Shown here piece after piece: positions 26,810 to 35,578 of a stretch of DNA of 64,000 nt. The notes below the pieces were generated by a model. It was not told where the DNA came from, searched no databases, and worked only from the letters and a program-made list of their open reading frames with translations. This DNA comes from Candidatus Rifleibacteriota bacterium (lineage in GTDB: Bacteria; Muiribacteriota; Ozemobacteria; Ozemobacterales; Ozemobacteraceae). The stretch spans positions 1 through 64,000 of the forward strand of contig JANJUX010000011.1 in the NCBI GenBank assembly GCA_024710355.1. Reading direction: 5' to 3'. Both the position numbers and the translations under genes were made by a program. How positions within the stretch are numbered: position 1 is the stretch's first letter; each line of letters starts with the position of its first letter.

Positions 26810-27567
26810 TTTTTTTCACCCCCTTTCTTAGGATTTGAATCCCGATAATGTTTTTGCTTGCATAAGTTTGTGTCGAAGCGCTGATCAAAGCGTTGTTTCC
26901 GAAAAACTTTATGACAAACAGGGCAGGCAGCGAAATATAAGTCAAAGCATGACGGATTGGTGCCGTCGCGGTTCGTAAGTCCCAAAAAGAGCTTCGAAAT
27001 TAACGATAGTAGAGTTTCTAGAGGCTTTTGCTCAAGGTTCTCACCAAAAAATTGCTGATAAAGTCCATCTGTCGGCGTTGCGTAAATTTTTTTGCTTTTT
27101 AGAAAGTTCGCGTGGCTCTCGATGGTATTCAATGAGTCGTTGATGCTGTTTGCGCAATTGCAGATATAAAGGCTGGCTGCTCTCAATGCGAGAAAGAACT
27201 TTTGGGTTGTTTTGACCGACTCTGAACCGAATTTGTAAGTTCCGCAAAGTTCCAAGAAGCTTTGAAAGCAATTAAAGTTATCACTTGGACTGGTCGTAGT
27301 GACCATAGTTAAATACTTTCCGAATTCTGCGTCAGTTTTCTGACCCTGGTAATCGTCCATACTTTTTATGAGGCCATAGTAGCTCATGACATCTGCCGAG
27401 CGAGTTTCAATTCCTACCAGCAGAATGGCGTTGGTATCAAATATCTGAGGAAGGTTGGTGGTGGTGATAGACTCGGGGGCGTTGATTAGAGGGGCTATTT
27501 GTTCCTCGAAATATTGAACTTGAAAGGCAGGTTTTCGCATTTGCTGGTAATTTCTAATGTTTTTCAT
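26806..27567 (-). CDS. Hypothetical protein with C-terminal zinc-finger motif
   Basis: This encodes 253 residues from an ATG at 27567. The first 200 residues are mainly helical and unfamiliar. The last 50 contain 'C-P-V-C-H-K-V-F-R-K-Q-R-F-D-Q-R-F' then 'C-K-Q-K-H', a four-ligand zinc site with a basic face. It resembles the CGNR-type and other small element-borne fingers that bind nucleic acid. It is translationally coupled to the excisionase-like gene (overlap four bases) and lies closest to the tRNA gene. A role in element control is an inference from position. Confidence 0.65.
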   Translation of the reverse strand: MKNIRNYQQMRKPAFQVQYFEEQIAPLINAPESITTTNLPQIFDTNAILLVGIETRSADVMSYYGLIKSMDDYQGQKTDAEFGKYLTMVTTTSPSDNFNCFQSFLELCGTYKFGSESVKTTQKFFLALRAASLYICNCANSINDSLNTIESHANFLKSKKIYATPTDGLYQQFFGENLEQKPLETLLSLISKLFLGLTNRDGTNPSCFDLYFAACPVCHKVFRKQRFDQRFDTNLCKQKHYRDSNPKKGGEKN

Positions 27568-27683
27568 ATCTTAATCTTACAATAGTTACGTTTTGTTGTC
27601 AATAGGTAACGAAAAAATCTGTTGGTTTTGAAATTTTATCTTTTTTACTGACACTTTTACTGACAGTGAAATTTCTAAAAGTG

Positions 27684-27721
27684 AAGAGCCCTGAAACTAT
27701 AAGGGTTTCAGGGCTCTTTTT
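27684..27721. terminator. Perfect 14-bp hairpin terminator next to tRNA-Gly
   Basis: AAGAGCCCTGAAAC (27684-27697) pairs exactly with GTTTCAGGGCTCTT (27705-27718) across a seven-base loop. T-rich sequence follows on the plus strand (to 27721) and a weaker CACTTTT on the minus strand. It lies directly after the tRNA on the minus strand and most likely ends that transcript, possibly working in both directions. Confidence 0.8.
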
Positions 27722-27724
27722 CTA

Positions 27725-27797
27725 AGCGGGAAACGGGGTTCGAACCCGCGACCCTCAGCTTGGGAAGCTGATGCTCTACCAACTGAGCTACTCCCGC
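27725..27797 (-). tRNA. tRNA-Gly (anticodon CCC)
   Basis: The minus strand folds into a full cloverleaf. The acceptor arm GCGGGAG pairs with the 3' CCCGC side, and the D arm has AGTTGGTAGA. The anticodon arm is TCAGC-TTCCCAA-GCTGA, giving CCC, and the T arm reads GGGTTCGAACCCC. CCA is not encoded; the 3' end is followed by TAGAAA and a terminator. It marks the edge between accessory and conserved DNA, and elements that use tRNA 3' ends would lie to its left, as seen. Confidence 0.97.
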
Positions 27798-27822
27798 ACA
27801 CAAATACCTTTGGTAGGTGTCA

Positions 27823-27850
27823 ATGTAACAAAAAATAAGCGGATTTTCAA
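27823..27850 (-). promoter_or_regulatory. Predicted promoter of tRNA-Gly
   Basis: On the minus strand TTGAAA (27850-27845), a 16-base spacer and TTACAT (27828-27823) form a plausible sigma70 promoter about 25 bases before the tRNA 5' end. Confidence 0.5.
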
Positions 27851-27965
27851 CCTTGAATCGATGATTTGTCAGCTTTTTGCGGGGGTGAGAGAAATATTGG
27901 GAAAAATCAGGGCTGGTACGATAAAATGGTTTCAAATGAGGGGAAATTTCAGTTAAAATCGCCAC

Positions 27966-30884
27966 ATGCAGATTTCGACCATGTTAAAACTTTTGTCGCT
28001 GCGAAACCTGTTTCTATACGCTGTTGTCATATTGATGCCGGTGACGGTCGCCTATTTCGCGATTGCCAACATGATCGAAGAGCAGTATCTGGCGCGGCGC
28101 GAAACCCTCAAGCAGGAACTCGACCTGCAGAGCGCCCGTGCCGACATGATTTCGCGGCAGAATTACCAGATCAAGGATTTCTTCAGAACTCTGATTTTTA
28201 AAAAGCATCTCTGTCGCAAGAGCCCCGAAACTATCGCCAGCTTTATCGAAAACCTCGATAAACTCTACCCGGGTGCCTTTAAATGGCTTTTCTGGGATGA
28301 AAACGGCGAAATTATCCCGGTCAGGTCACGGCTTATCCTGCATGGACACAAGGCCTGGCAGGTGGTTCTCAAAAGCCTGATGGCACGCCTCAGCATGATC
28401 AATAACCCCAATTCCCTTGCCGAAGACTACGGCTTTCAGAAACAGTTCGCCCACGCCATGGGAACCATCCAGAAGGCAATGGGTGGCCTTGCCAAGGTTG
28501 AGCATCTGAATTGGGCCCGCAATGAACCGACTGCCATGCAGTGGCTTGGTAAGCCATGTCAGGCAATCTGGGACACAGAAGTGGTCACATACTACCGTGA
28601 AAACGTGCCGGCCAAAATCCGCGGTGGCTGTCTGATGATGGTTTTCCCCGACGAGATGCCCGACAATATCTGGCTTAAACGCATGATTTTGCGACGTTCT
28701 CGCTCGGTAGACAAGCTGCGCTTTCCGGTTGCCGCCGTTAATATTTCTGATAAAACACCGCTGCTTCTCGACCCGGAATTGAAAAATGCCGACGAAGGCT
28801 TTGCAAAGCGACTTCTCAATGCCTATGTCAATCGCAGTCAGAATATCTTTGATTTTGACACATTCATGGGCCGGGCCGGCATGCCCGACGGCGATTCTCA
28901 GATAAGGCTTATTTCCCTTGTCAATGTTGGTATCGCCCTGCAGCAGAAAGAGAGGATGCTGCACATCCTTCTCTCTATCTGCATTGCCGTTATTCTGCTG
29001 ACATCAACCGCCGGGCTTATAGTGGTGAACAGCAATATCGGAAATGTTTCACTGCGCCGCCGCATCGCCGCCATTTTTATGATCGCAATCCTGATGCCGA
29101 TCATCAGCCTTGTCAGTATCGGCAATACCTTTGTTGCGCACGAAGAGACCCGCCTGAAGGAATCGGCATTCGTGAAAATGCGTTCGGGGATGGAAGCGCT
29201 CAACCTGCGTTACAAAGACACGCCACGCCTTATGGAACAGCAGCTTTTCAGAGATTTGCTCGATCTGATCGGCCCACCGCCCTATGATGTCGAAAAAATT
29301 GAAAAAGCTATGCGCAAAGCCCAGGAACTCGAACTGATCGAGCACTTTTTCATTGCCGACGAGAACGGAAAACTTGCCCGCAGTAACTGGGCGAACATAG
29401 ATATGGCGATGAGAAAAATGCTTGAAATGGCCGCCGCAAAGATGCTCAGATTTGAAAATGATCTCGCTGACGGTGCCAGATCGGCACTTAAAGACGCAGT
29501 CGACGAAGAAGTTACCGAGATGATGCAGGCTATCGGCACAACACTTGATTTTTCGCGACCCAGCCACCTGCGTTATTTTGCTTATGTCGATCAACACATG
29601 TATTTCATGTCGATCAACGTTATGATAAACGGAAAGTCGAACCCCCTGTTTGTGCACCTGCCTGAAAGCTTTCTCGAAAAGCATTTCGCCAACCGGGAAT
29701 TTGCCGTTAACCGTATGGCCAGCGAACAGACTGAAAAAAATGGTTCGTTGGTGCGGCCAGAGCTGTCGTTCTACTCAACTTTTGCCGCGGTTCCAAGCAT
29801 TCCGAAAGAGTCAGACATCTGGACCCTGCTCGATGATACTTTTAAAAGGTCATTCAGCCTCAAGGTCGAAGAATACGGTCAGATAAAAGTCGGTGACGAA
29901 GATTTTCTTTACCTTATCAAGCCGATCACTTCAATGTTCCGCCAGAGCTTCGTGCCATGCCTGATCTCATCGACCAGGTTGATCGATGAACGTCTGCGCT
30001 CTGCCCGCATCGTTGTTGTCAGTCTGGCTTTTGCCGCGATTCTCGGTGCGGCTCTGCTGAGTCTGGTTCTGGCTTCGAGCCTGCTGGTGCCTATCAGCCG
30101 CATCGATGCCGCCGCCCAGCAGGTCGGAAAAGGTAACCTCAATGTAATTCTGCCCGACATGGGAACTGACGAACTTGGCCGCCTGAGCCAGACGATGAAT
30201 GATATGGTGCGTGGCCTGCGTGAGCGCGAGAAAATGCAGGCCTATGTTTCTGACTCAGTGCTCGAAGCAATTCAGGATGACGCAGACTCTACTATTCATG
30301 CGGGTAAGCATATCGAAGCGACGATTCTTTTCTCTGATATTCGAAATTTTACCGGCCTGACCGAAGAGAACAGCCCTGACAGAATTTTCGCTCTGCTAAA
30401 CGAATTTCTCGGTGGCGTCGAACCTATTATTCGCAGCAATAACGGTCGCGTCGATAAATTCATCGGTGATGCGGTAATGGCGGTTTTTCACCAGACCAGC
30501 CCGGAACATCACTCGTTAAGCGCCCTTAAAGCGGCAGTGCAGATGAAAAAGTTCGTTAAAAAACTGAATCAGAACCGCACCAGTCTCGGACTTTTCAACA
30601 TCAACATCGGTATCGGTATCAGTACCGGTACTGTTCTGCTCGGTGACGTCGGCAGCTCGCGCCGCAAAGACCTCACGGTCATCGGCGACGAAGTCAATCT
30701 CGCCTCTCGTCTCGAAAGTGCCTCAAAGAAGGGGCGTCATTCAAAAATCATCTTCTCGGGTGCCACTCATAGCCTTGTCGCTGACCTCGTCGAAGCCGAA
30801 GAAATGCCATTCACCGAAATCCGCGGCAAACAGCAGGCGGTCAAAATTTTCGAACTGATCCGTCTCAAAACCGAAAGCGCCTGA
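27966..30884 (+). CDS. Membrane-bound class III adenylate/guanylate cyclase with two sensor regions
   Basis: This encodes 972 residues. Membrane helices lie at about 12-32, 330-352, 362-385 and 680-705, so two large non-cytoplasmic regions (33-330 and 386-680) come before the output end. A HAMP linker (about 706-757) leads to a class III cyclase domain (about 780-965). The domain has metal aspartates in 'F-S-D-I-R-N-F' and 'F-I-G-D-A-V-M', the substrate lysine in 'V-D-K-F-I-G-D', and transition-state residues in 'D-E-V-N-L-A-S-R-L'. The K/D pair points to cAMP rather than cGMP. Each sensor region contains a D-E-N-G segment as in Cache-type folds. The gene is monocistronic, next to the tRNA. 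Confidence 0.9.
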   Translation: MQISTMLKLLSLRNLFLYAVVILMPVTVAYFAIANMIEEQYLARRETLKQELDLQSARADMISRQNYQIKDFFRTLIFKKHLCRKSPETIASFIENLDKLYPGAFKWLFWDENGEIIPVRSRLILHGHKAWQVVLKSLMARLSMINNPNSLAEDYGFQKQFAHAMGTIQKAMGGLAKVEHLNWARNEPTAMQWLGKPCQAIWDTEVVTYYRENVPAKIRGGCLMMVFPDEMPDNIWLKRMILRRSRSVDKLRFPVAAVNISDKTPLLLDPELKNADEGFAKRLLNAYVNRSQNIFDFDTFMGRAGMPDGDSQIRLISLVNVGIALQQKERMLHILLSICIAVILLTSTAGLIVVNSNIGNVSLRRRIAAIFMIAILMPIISLVSIGNTFVAHEETRLKESAFVKMRSGMEALNLRYKDTPRLMEQQLFRDLLDLIGPPPYDVEKIEKAMRKAQELELIEHFFIADENGKLARSNWANIDMAMRKMLEMAAAKMLRFENDLADGARSALKDAVDEEVTEMMQAIGTTLDFSRPSHLRYFAYVDQHMYFMSINVMINGKSNPLFVHLPESFLEKHFANREFAVNRMASEQTEKNGSLVRPELSFYSTFAAVPSIPKESDIWTLLDDTFKRSFSLKVEEYGQIKVGDEDFLYLIKPITSMFRQSFVPCLISSTRLIDERLRSARIVVVSLAFAAILGAALLSLVLASSLLVPISRIDAAAQQVGKGNLNVILPDMGTDELGRLSQTMNDMVRGLREREKMQAYVSDSVLEAIQDDADSTIHAGKHIEATILFSDIRNFTGLTEENSPDRIFALLNEFLGGVEPIIRSNNGRVDKFIGDAVMAVFHQTSPEHHSLSALKAAVQMKKFVKKLNQNRTSLGLFNINIGIGISTGTVLLGDVGSSRRKDLTVIGDEVNLASRLESASKKGRHSKIIFSGATHSLVADLVEAEEMPFTEIRGKQQAVKIFELIRLKTESA

Positions 30885-30985
30885 CATTTGTTTGTCAGAA
30901 TTGTCCGGTCGATATTAAATGGGCTAAAAACTGCGCGCCAGCCAGGGCTCGTTATCCGAGTTAATCCGTGTTCATCAGTGGCCGG

Positions 30986-33772
30986 CTATTTTATTTGGTC
31001 TGAGCTTATCTGTGGCTGGTCTTTGACCCAGACAAAGCCAGAAGGCAGTGCCTCGCCGACAATTTCGGCAAGTTCTTTGTCTTCGAGGCGGGCGGCCTTC
31101 AGCAGCGGTTGAATAAAAGCCTTCTTGCGCAGCTTCTTTTTGAAGACCTCTAAAATATTTTTGCGCAGCAGATCATCGATCTGAACGAGCCTGTCGCCGG
31201 TTTTACGGCCGATTTCGCGCAGGGCGGTGTCGAGATATGAATTACCGGGTATCGCTTTTTTCAACAGCTGTTCTGCCCAGGCATTGGCGACCGACTGCGA
31301 AACCATGGCGGTATCAGGGGCATAGGCAAGTTCTCTTGCCCCGAGACGGGCGAGGGCCGAAAGCGCGACGGCGTCGACGCCGTAGCTTGGCGGCGCTTTG
31401 ATGATCCACCAGCCGATGCGTTCTTTTTCTGCTACCGAAATACGTTCAAGATGACCAAGCAGTCGCCAGAGCTGGTTGCGCTCATGCTGGCCAACTTCAC
31501 GGTCACGCTTTTCGCGGCGTTTCGTCTGAAAAAGAACCGGTTCGAGCCTGTTTTTGAGTGCTTCCTGGCGCTCAAGCGACAAGCCTGGCGCTATGCGTTT
31601 CCACATTATCCACCAGTCTGACCAGAATTCGGCGTTGCTGAAGTCATACTGGTCGTCGATCATTTTCCAGATGCGGTCGACCCGATCAACGTCACCGGCG
31701 ACTCCAAAACCCGGCCTGAGGCAGAACCCCAACAGTCTGAACCAGCTGACCAGCGAACTCTGGCTTTTTCTGAATTCTGCTTCGTGATCGACGAACAGAT
31801 CGAAGAGCTGACGCAGCATTTCCGCATCCCAGTTGGTGCGCGGCGAGCCAATGATGCCTTCGAGTTCTTTAAATACGGCATTGAACTCAATTTTACCGGC
31901 AAAAGCCTGGTTGAGCAGCTGATCGATTTTTTTCAGCTGCGTGCTGGTAAGCGGCACCCGCCGTTTTGCGGGGGCTTCGGCTGCACCTTTGCCGGCTTTT
32001 TCGCTCTCGCCGAGATCAAAGCGCAGTTCCTGTGAAAAACTGCCGGCGATTTCTTCGCAGAAAATCTGCAGATAGCCGGTTTCACGCAGTCTGACCCTGA
32101 TTTCGACCTGTTTTTCGCCTTTGCTGGTGCGGGCTTTGAGAATACAGGGCGGCAGCGGCAGATAGCGTTTTGAATTGAACTTGATGAGCCGGCCGCTTTC
32201 TTCAGCCTTTGGCGGCGCCGGAGTATAAAAGAGATAAAAGGCTGAGTCGCGACTGAGGTCGATACCGAGAGTTTTACCGGCCATGTGATAATCTTTTTCG
32301 GCTTCTGAGCCCTTTGGTAAAATGCACATCAGCTGTTCTGGCACGTGCCGAGAGTTTGTCGATGACTTTGCAGTACCGATGCCGAGATATACTGAAACCG
32401 GGTTGCCACTCTGAATGCGTTGCCCGAGGCCGAGAGTCACGAGGCCGTAATAGGCAGCACCGGCTGCAACCGCGAGTGTCGGGTGTGGATTGTCGAGAAT
32501 CTTTGGTTCGGTGCCGCGCCATAAGGTAAGAACTTCGAACAGCCGGTTGCGCAGGCAGTCAGCCTTCATCGTGCCGCCGTTGAAAAGTATGGCATCCGGT
32601 CTGACGTCGTTTTCGCGCAGGAACGCAGCCAGATGACGTGTTACTGCCGCATCACGGGTGAATGGCAGGCCCGCTTCGGAAAGCCCGAGAGTGTTGTCTT
32701 CATCTGGCATTTCGTCAGCCTCGACGAGCGGAAAAAAGCCGTCAACAAGTGTTTTTTTGATTTCTTCGCTGTCGAGACCAATTTTAGCCGCACCCGCAAG
32801 GACTTTACTGCCAGAGCCGGCCAGACTGAAATTAACCGTGCCGGAAACCTCATCAGACAATACCTGTTCTTTGACTGTGTGGCTCTGAGTAAGCAGTGAT
32901 AGCCACTGCTTGCCGGCCAGTTTGCGGCCACGGTGCTTGAACTCTGCTTCGACTTTGCGTGCCAATGCCAGATCGAGGTTGTCGCCGCCAATCAGCAGAT
33001 GTGGGCCAACTGCCAGGCGTGAAAATTCGGGGTAGTCTTTGTCGGTCGACCAGTTGATTCTGATCAGGCTGAAGTCGGTGGTGCCACCGCCGATGTCGAT
33101 GACGAGAATCGTATCGATACCTTTAAGCTCCGCAACCATGGTTTTCGGGTTGCGCTGCAGGTAATCGTAAAAGGCGGCCTGCGGCTCTTCGATCAGCGAA
33201 ACGGCTTTGATGCCGGCCCGTTCAATGGCTTCGAGCGTCAGATTACGTGCCGACGGGTCAAATGAAGCCGGCACCGTTACGATGACCTTCTGGCGCAGAA
33301 AAGCGAAAGATTCGTTCTGAGCGCCGATGGTGGCATCCCAGAGATGGATCATGTATTTGAGATATTCTGTCGCGGCCTGCACCGGCGAAATTTTCTGTTC
33401 GGCGATTTCGCTCTGCCACGGCAGAATTGGCGCCTGTCGTTCGGCACGAGGGTGACACAGCCATGATTTGCTGCTGTGCACGAAGCGCCCCGGTATTTCG
33501 AAGCCGAGTTCTTTCGCATAGGCGCCGATGATAAAGCTTTCCTGGGTCATCCAGGCCGGGCGGTTTACCTCACGCCCCTCTTCACTGAGGTAGATAACCG
33601 AAGGCAGGGTTGGCAGATTCTCAACCATGCCGCCACTTACCAGCTGCGTGATTTCGAGATTGCGAACCCTGAGATTCTTGTCTTCGAGATCGACATAAGA
33701 AAGCGCGCACTGGGTGGTGCCGAGATCGATGCCGATGATAAAGCGAGAATCAGCTGCGTTGGCTCTGCTCAT
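30986..33772 (-). CDS. Hsp70-family protein with long DUF3731-type C-terminus
   Basis: This encodes 928 residues, start ATG sharing one base with the previous stop. The N-terminal 500 residues form an actin-like Hsp70 ATPase: 'I-G-I-D-L-G-T-T' (about 13-20), 'L-I-E-E-P-Q-A-A' (about 195), 'V-I-D-I-G-G-G-T-T-D' (about 222) and 'L-F-N-G-G' (about 395). In place of the usual substrate-binding domain there is a 350-residue alpha-helical, tryptophan-rich tail matching DUF3731. It lacks a signal peptide. It forms an operon with another Hsp70 and a DUF2760 protein; this trio recurs in other bacteria but its clients are unknown. It is unlike DnaK and has no DnaJ or GrpE neighbour. Confidence 0.88.
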   Translation of the reverse strand: MSRANAADSRFIIGIDLGTTQCALSYVDLEDKNLRVRNLEITQLVSGGMVENLPTLPSVIYLSEEGREVNRPAWMTQESFIIGAYAKELGFEIPGRFVHSSKSWLCHPRAERQAPILPWQSEIAEQKISPVQAATEYLKYMIHLWDATIGAQNESFAFLRQKVIVTVPASFDPSARNLTLEAIERAGIKAVSLIEEPQAAFYDYLQRNPKTMVAELKGIDTILVIDIGGGTTDFSLIRINWSTDKDYPEFSRLAVGPHLLIGGDNLDLALARKVEAEFKHRGRKLAGKQWLSLLTQSHTVKEQVLSDEVSGTVNFSLAGSGSKVLAGAAKIGLDSEEIKKTLVDGFFPLVEADEMPDEDNTLGLSEAGLPFTRDAAVTRHLAAFLRENDVRPDAILFNGGTMKADCLRNRLFEVLTLWRGTEPKILDNPHPTLAVAAGAAYYGLVTLGLGQRIQSGNPVSVYLGIGTAKSSTNSRHVPEQLMCILPKGSEAEKDYHMAGKTLGIDLSRDSAFYLFYTPAPPKAEESGRLIKFNSKRYLPLPPCILKARTSKGEKQVEIRVRLRETGYLQIFCEEIAGSFSQELRFDLGESEKAGKGAAEAPAKRRVPLTSTQLKKIDQLLNQAFAGKIEFNAVFKELEGIIGSPRTNWDAEMLRQLFDLFVDHEAEFRKSQSSLVSWFRLLGFCLRPGFGVAGDVDRVDRIWKMIDDQYDFSNAEFWSDWWIMWKRIAPGLSLERQEALKNRLEPVLFQTKRREKRDREVGQHERNQLWRLLGHLERISVAEKERIGWWIIKAPPSYGVDAVALSALARLGARELAYAPDTAMVSQSVANAWAEQLLKKAIPGNSYLDTALREIGRKTGDRLVQIDDLLRKNILEVFKKKLRKKAFIQPLLKAARLEDKELAEIVGEALPSGFVWVKDQPQISSDQIK

Positions 33773-35565
33773 TATTTCATTGCGTCTCTGACGTTGAATT
33801 CAAGCTTCCAGCGGTGATCGCCGCGTTTTGCCAGGCAGTAAACCTCGAGGGTGCCGATTTCGGTGACGGCAACCTGCAGCCCGACGTCGACGAGGTCACC
33901 GGCTTTCATGCCTTCGTATGCCGGCAGCTCGACCTGCAGGGAACTGGTGTCTTCAAAGGTTTCGTCAATTTCGTCGACCATCTGCGCGAACTCATCTTCA
34001 CGGCGACAATTCGACTTGAAGAACTTGAATTCGGCGGTTTTGCCGATTACCAGGCCAAAAGTGCGACCGGGAACATCAGACACGGTTCCCTCTTCGGTGC
34101 CCTGCTTCGCGACACAGAGAGCCTTGAGCGGTGGTTTGAAGCCCGGAACCGCCGGTAGCGAAGATTCGATGCCGAGATAATAGGCCTGCGAAACGCCGCC
34201 TCTGATTCTGATGCCTCGACCTTCACGGGCGATACCGTAATAGGCAGCGCCCCGGGCAACGGCCTGCGATAATTCGATGCCTTCGAGAACTCTTATGCTT
34301 TCTTTGCCGGCGGCTTCGAGCCATTTGTTGATGACTTCGATCAGCCGGTTTCTGAATATTTCAGAGCGGAAAACGCCGCCGTTGAAAAGAATCGCTTTCG
34401 GAAAGCCATACTGTCGGTCAGCAGAATTCTGGCTGCGCAGAAATCTGGCCAGATGCCTGGTTATTGCCGGGTCAGCGGCATACATCAGACTGATTTCGCG
34501 CACCCCGCCCGTGGTGTCTTCGACCGGGTCGTCGTTCATGTCGCAGACCGGGAAAAAGCCGTCGACAAGCGTCTGCTCGATATCACCGCGTTCGATCGTC
34601 GTTTTCAGCGAACCGCCGATTACGCTGCTGCCGCGGCCCGAGATAACTATCGGCACTGAGTCTTTCGATGGGTCAGACAGCAGAGTCTCTTTGGCTTTGC
34701 GGCACTGGTGGCTGAGCTGAACCGTCTGCCACTGACTGATTTTTTTGTTGCTCTCTTCAAGTTTGCGGCGGGCGACGTAGGCGAGGGTGAGGTCCATGTT
34801 GTCGCCGCCGAGCAGTATGTGATTCCCGACCGCGACGCGTTCTAGCGACAGATCTCCGCCGGCTTCGCTGATTTCGATAAGGCTGAAGTCGCTGGTGCCA
34901 CCACCAACGTCGACGACGAGAACCACGTCACCTTTTTTTACCTGCTGGCGCCAGGGTTTGTCGCTCTGAGAAATCCAGGAATAGAAAGCAGCCTGAGGTT
35001 CTTCGAGCAGAGTGATAGTTGGCAGACCGGCCATGCGGGCCGCTTCTACGATCAGGTCGCGGGCGGCGGCATCGAATGATGCCGGAATCGTCACGACGAC
35101 CTTCTGGTCTTCAAGCTTTTCTTTGGCGAATTCTTCAGCCCAGGCATGTCTGACATGGCGCAGAAAGATGGCCATGGCAGCGAGCGGCGAAATTTTTGCA
35201 TTCTCTTCGGGTGAATTCCAGGGCAGAACTGGCTGGGTGCGGTCAATGCGGGGATTACACAGCCAGGATTTTGCTGATGAAATCAGGCGGTCAGGCACTT
35301 CGGCGCCGCGTTCGCGGGCGTAATCACCGACAATATACTGTGAATCGTCTTCCCAGGTGAGAACCGGCTTTTCTTTGAGTCTTTCGAAAATGAAAGAGGG
35401 CAGCACTTCAAGCTTTTCGATGGCGCCTTTGGCCAGTTCCTGAACGATCGGCAGCAGGGTGATCTGAGCCGGTTCTTCGCCGTCGACAGCCGCAAGGGGG
35501 GCGTAGCTGAGAACGATATTGGTGGTTCCGAGGTCAATACCGACGATATATTTTGCTTTTGCCAT
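33772..35565 (-). CDS. Hsp70-family protein, YegD/DnaK-like ATPase
   Basis: This encodes 597 residues from the ATG at 35565, chosen for the site GAGGAGAAC; a longer frame to 35613 has none. Hsp70 phosphate loops are intact: 'V-G-I-D-L-G-T-T-N' near the start, 'L-L-E-E-P-Q-A-A', 'V-V-D-V-G-G-G-T-S-D' and 'L-F-N-G-G-V-F'. After the ATPase comes a short beta-rich domain (about 480-590) replacing a full peptide-binding domain and lid. Its stop overlaps the start of the second Hsp70 by one base (TAATG), so the two are translated together and could form a pair. The DUF2760 gene lies 13 bases upstream. Confidence 0.9.
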   Translation of the reverse strand: MAKAKYIVGIDLGTTNIVLSYAPLAAVDGEEPAQITLLPIVQELAKGAIEKLEVLPSFIFERLKEKPVLTWEDDSQYIVGDYARERGAEVPDRLISSAKSWLCNPRIDRTQPVLPWNSPEENAKISPLAAMAIFLRHVRHAWAEEFAKEKLEDQKVVVTIPASFDAAARDLIVEAARMAGLPTITLLEEPQAAFYSWISQSDKPWRQQVKKGDVVLVVDVGGGTSDFSLIEISEAGGDLSLERVAVGNHILLGGDNMDLTLAYVARRKLEESNKKISQWQTVQLSHQCRKAKETLLSDPSKDSVPIVISGRGSSVIGGSLKTTIERGDIEQTLVDGFFPVCDMNDDPVEDTTGGVREISLMYAADPAITRHLARFLRSQNSADRQYGFPKAILFNGGVFRSEIFRNRLIEVINKWLEAAGKESIRVLEGIELSQAVARGAAYYGIAREGRGIRIRGGVSQAYYLGIESSLPAVPGFKPPLKALCVAKQGTEEGTVSDVPGRTFGLVIGKTAEFKFFKSNCRREDEFAQMVDEIDETFEDTSSLQVELPAYEGMKAGDLVDVGLQVAVTEIGTLEVYCLAKRGDHRWKLEFNVRDAMK

Positions 35566-35578
35566 GATTCTGTTCTCC

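Noticed and set aside
1..27724. Complete prophage
   Set aside because: There are recombination and replication genes but no capsid, tail, terminase, portal or lysis genes, so an island or satellite-like region fits better.
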